A stretch of DNA of 18,403 nt from Nitrospinota bacterium. Its GTDB lineage: Bacteria > Nitrospinota_A > JADGAW01. This document shows positions 1 through 6,761 of the stretch, in pieces. The position numbers and the translations under genes were made by a program. How positions within the stretch are numbered: the stretch's first letter is position 1; each line of letters opens with the position of its first letter. Location: NCBI GenBank assembly GCA_015231815.1, contig JADGAW010000023.1, positions 1 to 18,403 of the forward strand. Reading direction: 5' to 3'. Under the pieces are notes generated by a model. It worked only from the letters and a program-made list of their open reading frames with translations. It was not told the origin of the DNA and ran no database searches.

Positions 1-769
1 GATTGTTTCCAGCCTTTTCCCTTTCTGTTGAAACTAACGAAGCTTTTCCGGAATATGTTGGAAGGTGTTTACTGATTTTAATTGAAACTGTCGTTCCATC
101 ATCTTCGCATTTCATATTGAGAGCTTGAGTCCATAAATAACCATTTTCCGTTTTATAAAGAGAAAGATATTTCACCGGGAGATTAATCCGCTCAATTAAA
201 AGGGGGGTATTGGCTACGTTTTTTATTGTTAAAGGAGTAATTGCCCTGTCAGGAAGGTAGGGGAAATCGTCGAGGTAGAGTCTGCAACTGGTTTGGCTTG
301 CATAACAAACCTCGCCCTTTAATGTGTCAGGACCAAACCATGTGTCAGAAGGTCGCTCAATAGGAAATTCTTCGGTAAAGGTTTTTGTATCATTTTGTTT
401 TATTGAAACCCAGAGAGGGCTGCTAACAAACACCACCGTTTCTTCATTAGGTGCAATATAAAAGGGTGTTATGGGCTTGGTTACAACAGAACGGTCGGCA
501 AGCTTAGGAAGAATTTGGAGGTTTTCATCTGTTTTTTTAAAAACATACCGTTTTATGTTTGGAAATTCTTCCAAATGTATTTCTTTGGACGATTTCATTA
601 CCTCTACAGTATTCTCATTTAATGTTTCATCATTTTCGTAGCCAATACGCCATTCAAATTCTTTTCTTAGTACCCAAACTCTGAGTGTACCAATTTCCCA
701 TTGGGCACATTGATTGATATCAAAATGAAAGTTGCCCCACCAGTCTTGTATTTGTTTGGTTAATGTCAT
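1..769 (-). CDS. DUF432-like protein, C-terminal part missing (cut by left edge)
   Basis: An open minus-strand frame runs from ATG at 769 to the left edge without a stop, giving about 256 codons; the C-terminus lies outside the window. An in-frame TGA at 788-790 limits the start, and an ATG at 780 is in another frame that stops at once. I see no clear Shine-Dalgarno sequence. The product begins MTLTKQIQDWWGNFHFDI and is rich in W, F, Y and acidic residues, with no signal peptide or membrane segment. Two stretches, roughly residues 138-155 (TWFGPDTLKGEVCYA) and 170-210 (DRAITPLTIKN followed by NLPVKYLSLY and GYLWTQAL), resemble from memory the DUF432 family, a beta-rich family of unknown function. 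That family call is recollection, not a search. The gene lies 221 bp downstream of the SET-domain gene on the same strand. The coding status is firm; the family is moderate. Confidence 0.6.
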   Translation of the reverse strand, partial: MTLTKQIQDWWGNFHFDINQCAQWEIGTLRVWVLRKEFEWRIGYENDETLNENTVEVMKSSKEIHLEEFPNIKRYVFKKTDENLQILPKLADRSVVTKPITPFYIAPNEETVVFVSSPLWVSIKQNDTKTFTEEFPIERPSDTWFGPDTLKGEVCYASQTSCRLYLDDFPYLPDRAITPLTIKNVANTPLLIERINLPVKYLSLYKTENGYLWTQALNMKCEDDGTTVSIKISKHLPTYSGKASLVSTEREKAGNN

Positions 770-990
770 GTAGTTTTCATAGAGATATCAAAAGCAGGAT
801 TATATAAAAAAATAATACGTTCTTAGCTTTTGATTCATTGAGGTTGTTTCCTGTATTTTTTTTTCTCTAAAATCTCGTAACGAAACGTCTATTTATCTCA
901 AGAATCTTATCATCTTTTTGGTATCGTGAAAAATTGTTTTTACACTTTGTTGGCATACTGTTTTCACGTGGTTTCTTAATGAACAGAAAA

Positions 991-1638
991 TCAGGCGGCG
1001 ATTTCCTTATTCAATTTCAGAACAGTACTGCAGGGCTTTGTTTTTTTAGGGTAAGAACATTTTAAATTCAGCACAGATAAATAGTCACTCTTGCCTGACA
1101 AATAGTCCATGAGGTTACTTCTCGTTTTGATGTCCATAACATCCCAAAGGGGTTGCGGAACATTCTCTACTTGTTTTAAAGATTCAATTACCCAGGAGTC
1201 CCAAAGGGAGTGATAGGTGTCAATGTCTTTAGGAGACAAAATTTTCCGACAGCTACTGCATCCACAATCAATATACATCTCTTGCTGGATGTTAAAAAGT
1301 CCATATTCATCCGTTATTTCTTCATGGGCGTAAATATCCTGAATGGCGATTTCAAAGCCGTAGCCCGTGCTGATGGTATTACATTCACATCGATGATTGA
1401 CATATTTTGCGTGATCCCAGCTAATGATACGCATTCCATCGTTGTCAATATAGGAAAACTTCTCGGCTATTTCCTGATGCAGTTGGTCGAGTTTCTTAAA
1501 CTTCTTAGGTGAAAGAACCACTTCAAACTCGTCTTTGACATAAACAATTGTTCCTTTTGGCATGTCTTTTTTTGCAAAAATGCCGTACCCTATTTTTTCG
1601 TTGATAAACCGAAGTTCAGTATCCGGATGTATCATCAT
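991..1638 (-). CDS. SET-domain protein (putative protein-lysine methyltransferase)
   Basis: The 215-residue product has the order of motifs of a SET methyltransferase, which moves a methyl group from S-adenosylmethionine to lysine. GYGIFAKKDMPKG (residues 17-29) is the N-terminal SET strand. KYVNHRCECNT (78-88) matches the NHSCxPN cofactor motif, with N81 and H82. EEITDEYG (106-113) matches the GEELTxDY motif with catalytic-type Y112. CGCSSC (125-130) is a post-SET-like cysteine cluster that probably holds zinc with a nearby cysteine such as C84 or C86. The last 85 residues are unassigned. The sequence offers two adjacent ATGs (1638 and 1635). A strong AGGAGG at 1640-1645 sits 1 nt from the first and 4 nt from the second, so the true start is more likely 1635. 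The gene stands alone between mgtE and the DUF432-like gene. Its substrate is unknown; bacterial SET proteins have reported targets such as ribosomal or nucleoid proteins. Confidence 0.85.
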   Translation of the reverse strand: MMIHPDTELRFINEKIGYGIFAKKDMPKGTIVYVKDEFEVVLSPKKFKKLDQLHQEIAEKFSYIDNDGMRIISWDHAKYVNHRCECNTISTGYGFEIAIQDIYAHEEITDEYGLFNIQQEMYIDCGCSSCRKILSPKDIDTYHSLWDSWVIESLKQVENVPQPLWDVMDIKTRSNLMDYLSGKSDYLSVLNLKCSYPKKTKPCSTVLKLNKEIAA

Positions 1639-1666
1639 TCCTCCTGAAAGAAATTGTTGTTAATTA

Positions 1667-1689
1667 CTTGGGGGAGGTAAGCCCCCAAG
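1667..1689 (-). promoter_or_regulatory. Perfect 8-bp GC-rich hairpin in leader of SET gene / behind mgtE
   Basis: CTTGGGGG (1667-1674) and CCCCCAAG (1682-1689) form a perfect 8-bp stem with a 7-nt loop, in otherwise AT-rich sequence. On the minus strand it lies about 160 nt past the mgtE stop and 22 nt before the SET gene's AGGAGG. No T-run follows on either strand, so it is not a canonical intrinsic terminator. It may be a leader stem controlling SET-gene translation, an mRNA stabiliser, or an mgtE 3'-end structure. The stem itself is certain; the role is a guess. Confidence 0.5.
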
Positions 1690-1850
1690 GAGTTATAAAA
1701 AAGATGCACTTTTAATGTTCTTTTTTGCGCAATAATATCACACCTTTTATTAAGAACAAGGAAAAATAATTAGTAAACCGGTTGTTTTTTATAGAGGAAA
1801 AAAATGATGGTAATTATTGATGGCTCTTCTGTATTTTTATCTTAGCAACT

Positions 1851-3164
1851 TTATACGACCAAATAATCAATAAATAATACAGCAAAACCAAGGAAGGCAA
1901 AAAAACCAATTACATCAGTTACGGTTGTTAAGATAATATTTGAACATTGTGCGGGATCAAGTCCGATTTTTTTCATAAAAATTGGGATGGATGCTCCTGC
2001 CATTCCTGCAATAAAAAGATTTACGAGCATTCCAAGTCCAATAACCACCCCAAAATAAGGGTTTCCGTCCCATACCCAGGCAACCAACGCTGTTACAATA
2101 CCGATAATTGCACCGTTAATTAAACCTAGGAGCGATTCTTTACCAATAAGTGACCATGCTTTATTTTCTGGAATTTCCCGCATAAAAATCCCTCTCATAA
2201 CCACTGCCAAAGATTGAGCTCCGGCATTACCTCCCTGTCCAGCAACAACAGGAAGAAATACTGCAAGAATAGTAATTTTTGCAATAACGTCCTCAAACAG
2301 TGCCACTACAGAAGCTGCAAGAAACGCTGTTAAGAGGTTAACGTGAAGCCAGGGAAGTCTCATACGAAGGGAAAAAAGAAGAGGGGAGAACGCTCTTTCA
2401 TCACCACCAACACCAAACATTTTTTGAACATCTTCTGAGACTTCTGTTTGCACCCCCTTGATTAAATGCTCAGCTTTAATAACGCCAATTATTTTCATGT
2501 CATTATCTAAAACGGGAACTGCTGAATATCTTCTTTTTGACAGTTCTGATGCAGCTTCTTCTCTATCCATAGTCCACGGAACAAAATAAAAGTCACGATT
2601 CATGACATTCTCAATGGTTGTATCCTGCGTTGCTAAAATAATGTCATACATATTGAGAACTCCAATTAATTTTTCATCATCTTCTATGACGTAACAGTAT
2701 GATTGTGTTTGATTCCTTTTTTTATACGATCTGATTTTTCTTATTGCGTCCCTTACCTTTATGGTTTTTCTAAAGGTCATAAAATCAGTTACCATAATTT
2801 GGCTAACGCTATCTTCAGGGTAGGTTAAAAGCTCTTTGAGAAATTCTTTTACTTTTTTGGGGGCATAGGGAAGAAATTTATCCCGGGCATCTTCTGGAAG
2901 ATGCATAACAACTGTCGCAGCTTTTTTTGCCGGGAGACGTTTAATAATGTCTTTAAATATTTCCGGATCAGTTGTTTTTAGAAGATAAGCAAGGTAGCTT
3001 ACCTGTAAATGTTGAAAGGTTTTAGCGGAAAGTTTTCGGGGTAATGCATGAAGTACTTCGATTGCCTCTTCTTCAGTCATCGACTCCAAATGTCGGGCGG
3101 CAGTAACAGGGTTTTTTTCAATATATCTTTGAACGAGAGGAAGAAGAGCTGTTGGTTCTGGCAT
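1851..3164 (-). CDS. mgtE: Magnesium transporter MgtE
   Basis: This 437-residue protein is a complete MgtE, the homodimeric inner-membrane Mg2+ channel gated by intracellular Mg2+. Residues 1 to about 125 are the helical MgtE N domain. Two CBS domains follow (about 126-185 and 186-245), starting at SQIMVTDFMT (121-130), and they sense Mg2+ in the family. The membrane part (about 270-437) has five hydrophobic segments and the signature PVVAGQGGNAGAQS (305-318). The pore motif TTVTDVIGFFAFLG (413-426) carries D417, which aligns with the selectivity-filter aspartate of Thermus MgtE, after the typical GLDPAQCS (401-408). Length and domain order are normal. The start fits the family N-terminus (ALLPLVQRYIE), but there is no Shine-Dalgarno close to it; AAGGAT lies about 25 nt upstream. 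It is divergent from aas. I see no M-box riboswitch in the leader, so control probably rests on the CBS domains or a promoter. Confidence 0.97.
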   Translation of the reverse strand: MPEPTALLPLVQRYIEKNPVTAARHLESMTEEEAIEVLHALPRKLSAKTFQHLQVSYLAYLLKTTDPEIFKDIIKRLPAKKAATVVMHLPEDARDKFLPYAPKKVKEFLKELLTYPEDSVSQIMVTDFMTFRKTIKVRDAIRKIRSYKKRNQTQSYCYVIEDDEKLIGVLNMYDIILATQDTTIENVMNRDFYFVPWTMDREEAASELSKRRYSAVPVLDNDMKIIGVIKAEHLIKGVQTEVSEDVQKMFGVGGDERAFSPLLFSLRMRLPWLHVNLLTAFLAASVVALFEDVIAKITILAVFLPVVAGQGGNAGAQSLAVVMRGIFMREIPENKAWSLIGKESLLGLINGAIIGIVTALVAWVWDGNPYFGVVIGLGMLVNLFIAGMAGASIPIFMKKIGLDPAQCSNIILTTVTDVIGFFAFLGFAVLFIDYLVV

Positions 3165-3225
3165 TGAATTTAGTATTAATTTTTTATATCCTTCAACAAT
3201 TTACCTTGACGAAACAATACACACG

Positions 3226-3231
3226 ATTATA
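3226..3231 (-). promoter_or_regulatory. Candidate -10 box for mgtE
   Basis: The minus strand reads a perfect TATAAT here, about 60 nt before the mgtE start. The -35 region at normal spacing (TTAATC or CTTAAT) is a poor match to TTGACA. In AT-rich DNA a lone TATAAT is common, so this is weak. Confidence 0.3.
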
Positions 3232-3415
3232 CTTTCACAAGCAAAAAGATTAAGTATAAAAGGTTTTACTGAAAAGTAGAGATAGAACCTGACGCTTAAT
3301 CCATTAATTATCTCAAGAGTTAATTGGTTTCTACCTCTGATTTTCTGGTTTTAACATAATGATTTACATAGTTAAAATAGTCTTAAGTTATTTTGCAACA
3401 ACTTTTGTTTTATTG

Positions 3416-3445
3416 TTGTCAAAAAAGCTCACAACGTTGTATATT
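3416..3445 (+). promoter_or_regulatory. Candidate sigma-70-type promoter for aas
   Basis: TTGTCA (3416-3421) and TATATT (3440-3445) are separated by 18 bp and lie 56 bp before the aas ATG. Each hexamer matches the consensus at five of six positions. It is the best promoter-like pair in the intergenic region. Confidence 0.42.
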
Positions 3446-3501
3446 GAGCATAAAGTGTCATTACTTTATGGTTTTTTTCCTGTAAACAGAATTAACCCAA
3501 T

Positions 3502-5643
3502 ATGCTGAGATTTATACTCTATAACCTTTGTAAACTATTCTTTAGGGTTAAGGTTAATGGCGATATTTCCGTTTTTACAAAACATAAAAAGCAACTTATC
3601 GTTGCAAACCATCAGTCGTTAATTGATGGACTTCTTCTGGGAATGTTTCTTCCTATTGAGCCAATCTTTGTTGTATATTCAGAAATAAATAAAAACAGGT
3701 TTTACCACTGGGTGTTAAGCCATGGGGAATACTATACTGTTGACCCGCAAAATCCAATGGCAATGAAGCATGTATTGAAGGTTATTGAAGAGGAGCATCG
3801 CCCAGTAGTTATTTTCCCTGAAGGAAGAATCACCATAACCGGAAGCATGATGAAAATCTATAACGGTTCTGCTTTTATTGCCATGAAAAGCAATGCGACA
3901 ATTATTCCTGTGAATATTAACGGTGCTGTTTATAGTTATTTCAGCTATATGGGTCGATGGTTTCCCAAAAAATTGTTTCCTCAAATAACCTTGACCGTCA
4001 GACCACCAGAGATAATTCATACTCCGGAAAACAAAACACCAAAAGAAACCAGACGACTTATAGGAAATCAGCTACGGCATATTATGCAGGAGGCTGAATT
4101 TGAGTCGGCACCAAAGCAACAGCTCTTTTCAAGTCTGATTCAATGTGCCAATTTATATGGAAGAAGAAAAGTTATTATTGAAGATGCAATGGGCAACAGC
4201 TTTTCTTATGGCAGGTTGATAAAGGCAGCTTTGGCATTGGGGAAAATTGTTTCTCGCTTCAGTCGGGAAAAGGAAAATATTGGAGTTCTTCTTCCTAACA
4301 TTGCTCCAACTGTTGGACTTTTATATGGATTAATTGCTTTTAAACGAGTTCCAGCAATGCTCAATTATTCTTCCGGGATATCAACAATCCTTGATGCATG
4401 TGCTACGGCGCAGGTAAAAACGATAATTACCTCTCGGGCATTTTTGGAAAAGGCAAATTTAAATGGACTCCTGACTGTTGAAAAAAATGTTGAGCTTCTT
4501 TTTTTAGAAGATTTAAAAGCCCAGTTTAGTTTTTTCGACAAAGTATGGCTTATTGTGTATGCTCTTTGGTTTCCAGAAAAAGCGGTAAGAATTTCTCGTA
4601 GTGATATTAACAGTCCGGCTTTCGTGATGTTTACCTCTGGTTCAGAGGGAAAACCTAAGGGAGTTGTGTTAAGTCAGAAGAACATAATCTCTAATGTTCT
4701 TCAGTGTGTATCTCTCATAGATTTAACTCCCAAAGACAACTTTTTATCTGCCTTACCTATCTTTCACGCAATGGGGTTAACTGCCACCGTTTTTTTACCG
4801 ATTCAAACCGGTTCGAAAATTAACCTTTACATTAGTCCATTGCATTACAGAATTATTCCAGAACTTGTTTATGATAAATCAATTACCGTCATATTCGGAA
4901 CAAGCACTTTTTTACGGTTTTATGCAAGGTTTGCTGACCCCTATGATTTTCGTTGTGCCAGACTGGTTATTGCAGGAGCTGAAAAATTGGCAAAGGATGT
5001 TTTTGATCTATGGCAGGAAAAATTTGGTATTCGTATTCTTGAAGGATACGGTGCAACTGAATGTTCTCCTGTGCTATCGGTAAATACTCCCACAGATTAC
5101 AAACCCAATAGTGTTGGCAGGCTTCTTCCAGGACTTAAAGCACAGCTAAAGCATGTGGATGACATTCATGTTGGCGGATTACTTCACGTTTCAGGTCCTA
5201 ACGTAATGCTTGGCTATTACCGGGATACCAATCCCGGTGTAATTGAAGAAGTCTCTTCTGCTTTTGGAAAAGGGTGGTATAACACTGGCGATGTTGTAGA
5301 TCTTGACGAAGAAAACTACATCACAATAACCGCACGTTTAAAAAGGTTTGCAAAGGTGGCAGGGGAGATGGTCTCTTTGGAAGCAGTTGAGTCAATAGCT
5401 CTTCAAGCTTCTCCCCAATATATACATGCAGCAATCTCAGAGTTTGATCCGGAAAGGGGAGAAACGATTGTTTTATGTACAACATCAACAAAGCTTACCA
5501 AGGCTGATTTGAAAAAAACAGCAACTAATATGGGAAAAAGTGAACTGGAAATTGCCCGTAAAGTAATAATTGTTGATGAAATGCCAAGACTTGGTTCAGG
5601 AAAAGTAGATTATGCTACCTTAAAGAAAAAGGTATTCAATTAA
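3502..5643 (+). CDS. aas: Bifunctional 2-acylglycerophosphoethanolamine acyltransferase / acyl-ACP synthetase Aas
   Basis: The 713-residue protein follows E. coli Aas (719 aa) from end to end. The N-terminal PlsC-type acyltransferase (about 1-200) has the catalytic H-x4-D box NHQSLIDG (H37, D42) and the substrate motif FPEGR (105-109). The C-terminal acyl-adenylating domain (about 215-713) has the P-loop FTSGSEGKPKG (377-387), GYGATE (515-520), the ATP-ribose aspartate in YNTGD (593-597), the hinge region KRFAKVAGEM, and a likely catalytic lysine in GSGK (K701). Aas activates free fatty acids onto acyl carrier protein and re-acylates lysophosphatidylethanolamine at the inner membrane. No MFS domain is fused, and no lysophospholipid flippase gene (lplT) is next to it, so that partner must be elsewhere or absent. 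The start is fixed by an in-frame TAA at 3493-3495; no Shine-Dalgarno is visible. The next gene begins 142 bp downstream and is probably transcribed separately. Confidence 0.95.
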   Translation: MLRFILYNLCKLFFRVKVNGDISVFTKHKKQLIVANHQSLIDGLLLGMFLPIEPIFVVYSEINKNRFYHWVLSHGEYYTVDPQNPMAMKHVLKVIEEEHRPVVIFPEGRITITGSMMKIYNGSAFIAMKSNATIIPVNINGAVYSYFSYMGRWFPKKLFPQITLTVRPPEIIHTPENKTPKETRRLIGNQLRHIMQEAEFESAPKQQLFSSLIQCANLYGRRKVIIEDAMGNSFSYGRLIKAALALGKIVSRFSREKENIGVLLPNIAPTVGLLYGLIAFKRVPAMLNYSSGISTILDACATAQVKTIITSRAFLEKANLNGLLTVEKNVELLFLEDLKAQFSFFDKVWLIVYALWFPEKAVRISRSDINSPAFVMFTSGSEGKPKGVVLSQKNIISNVLQCVSLIDLTPKDNFLSALPIFHAMGLTATVFLPIQTGSKINLYISPLHYRIIPELVYDKSITVIFGTSTFLRFYARFADPYDFRCARLVIAGAEKLAKDVFDLWQEKFGIRILEGYGATECSPVLSVNTPTDYKPNSVGRLLPGLKAQLKHVDDIHVGGLLHVSGPNVMLGYYRDTNPGVIEEVSSAFGKGWYNTGDVVDLDEENYITITARLKRFAKVAGEMVSLEAVESIALQASPQYIHAAISEFDPERGETIVLCTTSTKLTKADLKKTATNMGKSELEIARKVIIVDEMPRLGSGKVDYATLKKKVFN

Positions 5644-5730
5644 TTACCAACAATTTCAAGTAAAAATCTTCAATTAATTGTTCATGAATGTTAGAATAGC
5701 TAAGCTTGAAAAAGTAACTCTGAGGGTTTT

Positions 5731-5759
5731 TTGAGTAAAGATTTTTCAGGCTACATTAT
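5731..5759 (+). promoter_or_regulatory. Candidate promoter for the CheX-REC/cheA/TPR cluster
   Basis: TTGAGT (5731-5736) and CATTAT (5754-5759) are 17 bp apart, each matching the sigma-70 hexamers at four positions. A start of transcription near 5766 would give a leader of about 20 nt. The match is modest and AT-rich DNA gives such pairs by chance. Confidence 0.3.
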
Positions 5760-5785
5760 TCAATAACTATTCTAATGGTAAGCAA

Positions 5786-6688
5786 ATGACCCCCTCATAT
5801 ATCAATGAGTTGCTTGAAGAAGGACTTCCCCATTACTCTCAGGAAATATTTAAAACAGAGTTTATCAATGAACATCCTCCGAAACATTCAGCTTTAAAGG
5901 AAGTTTCCACTGTAGCCCACTATAAGGTCTCTGGAGAGGTGGAAGGTGATTTTGTTCTTTTTTTTGATGACGAAGCAAAAGAAAAAGCAGCGGAAAGATT
6001 TATTGAACTTACTATTGGCAGTTCAGAAGATCTCCCCTGTAGTCTCAGTACGATTTGTCTGGAAATTGCCAATATTATTGTTGGACACTTCGTTGGTTTG
6101 TTGGGGGAAAAAGGGATGGAGGTTGAGATATATGGACCGGGAGAAGATTCAACCGGTGCGGCTTTTTCTGAGTTGTCGAAGGACTTCCTACAGGAAAAAG
6201 GTTCTATTGTTGTGGCAGTTCCTAAGGAAGAAGGAATTGCCGGGAAAATAACAGTTTGGGGGAATTTTCAAATAACCAATACAAAGGAGAAAAAAATGGA
6301 AGAAATTATAGAAGATGATGGTAGTAAAAAGAAAATTCTTATAGTGGATGATTCACCCGTAATGTGTTCTTTTCTTAAAAAAATATTTACAGAAACGGGC
6401 TATGACGTTGTTGGTGTGGCAAAAGATGGTGTAGAAGCAATAGAAAAATTTGAAGAAACAAACCCCGACCTGATGACCCTCGATATCATTATGCCAAAGA
6501 TGAAAGGCACGGAAGTGTTAAAACATGTTATGGAAAAATATCCAGAAGCAAAGGTTTTGATGGCAAGTTCCGTATCTGATGCCCGAACAGTAATGCAATG
6601 TTTAAAAATTGGTGCAAAAAGGTACATTATTAAACCTTACGATAAAGATGCAGTTATGGAAGCAGTTGAGAAAGCACTGGGTATTTAA
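5786..6688 (+). CDS. CheX-like phosphatase domain fused to a CheY-type receiver
   Basis: Two domains are visible in 300 residues. Residues about 1-165 look like a CheX/CheC-family phosphatase domain: SLSTICLEIANIIVGHFVG (86-104) holds the family's S-x4-E-x2-N arrangement, with E93 and N96 as the expected catalytic pair. Residues 181-300 are a complete receiver: acidic pair D188/D189, phosphoacceptor D233 in TLDIIMP, S261 in the Thr/Ser switch position, and K283 in IIKPYD. No DNA-binding or enzymatic output follows. In the family, CheX dephosphorylates CheY-P, so this fusion may carry its own off-switch. The start is bounded by an in-frame stop at 5732 and has no good Shine-Dalgarno, whereas M171 just before the receiver has a strong one (see 6283-6298). 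The gene lies 73 bp before cheA, so CheA is the likely kinase. Confidence 0.85.
   Translation: MTPSYINELLEEGLPHYSQEIFKTEFINEHPPKHSALKEVSTVAHYKVSGEVEGDFVLFFDDEAKEKAAERFIELTIGSSEDLPCSLSTICLEIANIIVGHFVGLLGEKGMEVEIYGPGEDSTGAAFSELSKDFLQEKGSIVVAVPKEEGIAGKITVWGNFQITNTKEKKMEEIIEDDGSKKKILIVDDSPVMCSFLKKIFTETGYDVVGVAKDGVEAIEKFEETNPDLMTLDIIMPKMKGTEVLKHVMEKYPEAKVLMASSVSDARTVMQCLKIGAKRYIIKPYDKDAVMEAVEKALGI
6283..6298 (+). promoter_or_regulatory. Internal ribosome binding site and in-frame ATG before the receiver domain
   Basis: AAAGGAG (6283-6289) lies 6 nt before an in-frame ATG (6296-6298) that encodes M171 of the CheX-receiver fusion. This is a much better initiation signal than that of the upstream start at 5786. 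It falls exactly in the linker between the two domains, so starting here would give a 130-residue free CheY-like receiver. The sequence is clear; use of the site is inference. Confidence 0.6.
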
Positions 6689-6713
6689 CGCTAAGAAAAG
6701 CATGTGAACTCGG

Positions 6714-6738
6714 ATTCTCCTATAAATAATGGGAGAAT
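6714..6738 (+). other. Intercistronic 7-bp hairpin before cheA
   Basis: ATTCTCC (6714-6720) and GGAGAAT (6732-6738) can pair around an 11-nt loop, within the 73-bp gap between the CheX-receiver gene and cheA. No T-run follows, so it is unlikely to terminate. It may stabilise the message or tune cheA expression. Confidence 0.3.
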
Positions 6739-6761
6739 TTACAAATTAGATACGAGAAAAA

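Larger units (their letters stand above)
3165..3501. other. Divergent intergenic region between mgtE and aas
   Basis: This 337-bp non-coding stretch separates the starts of two divergent genes and should hold both promoters. It is AT-rich, has no ORF of note, no tRNA-like structure and no recognisable riboswitch. A short AT inverted motif lies around 3311-3327 (ATTAATTA and TTAATTGG). The only candidate elements I can name are listed separately at 3226-3231 and 3416-3445. Confidence 0.6.

Noticed and set aside
1210..1512. 100-codon open frame on the plus strand
   Set aside because: It is antisense to the SET gene, whose motifs are clear, and its own product has no recognisable pattern or ribosome binding site.
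3165..3400. Possible M-box magnesium riboswitch before mgtE
   Set aside because: The leader shows none of the conserved M-box blocks and has no long structured elements or terminator; control is more likely at the protein level.
5716..5732. Small hairpin AACTC-TGA-GGGTT followed by T-run, as a terminator for aas
   Set aside because: The stem is only five pairs with one wobble and a 3-nt loop; too weak to call, though the T-run is real.
5775..5789. Four-codon mini-ORF (ATG to TGA) overlapping the CheX-REC start in ATGA fashion
   Set aside because: It could couple translation, but it has no Shine-Dalgarno and such short frames are expected by chance.
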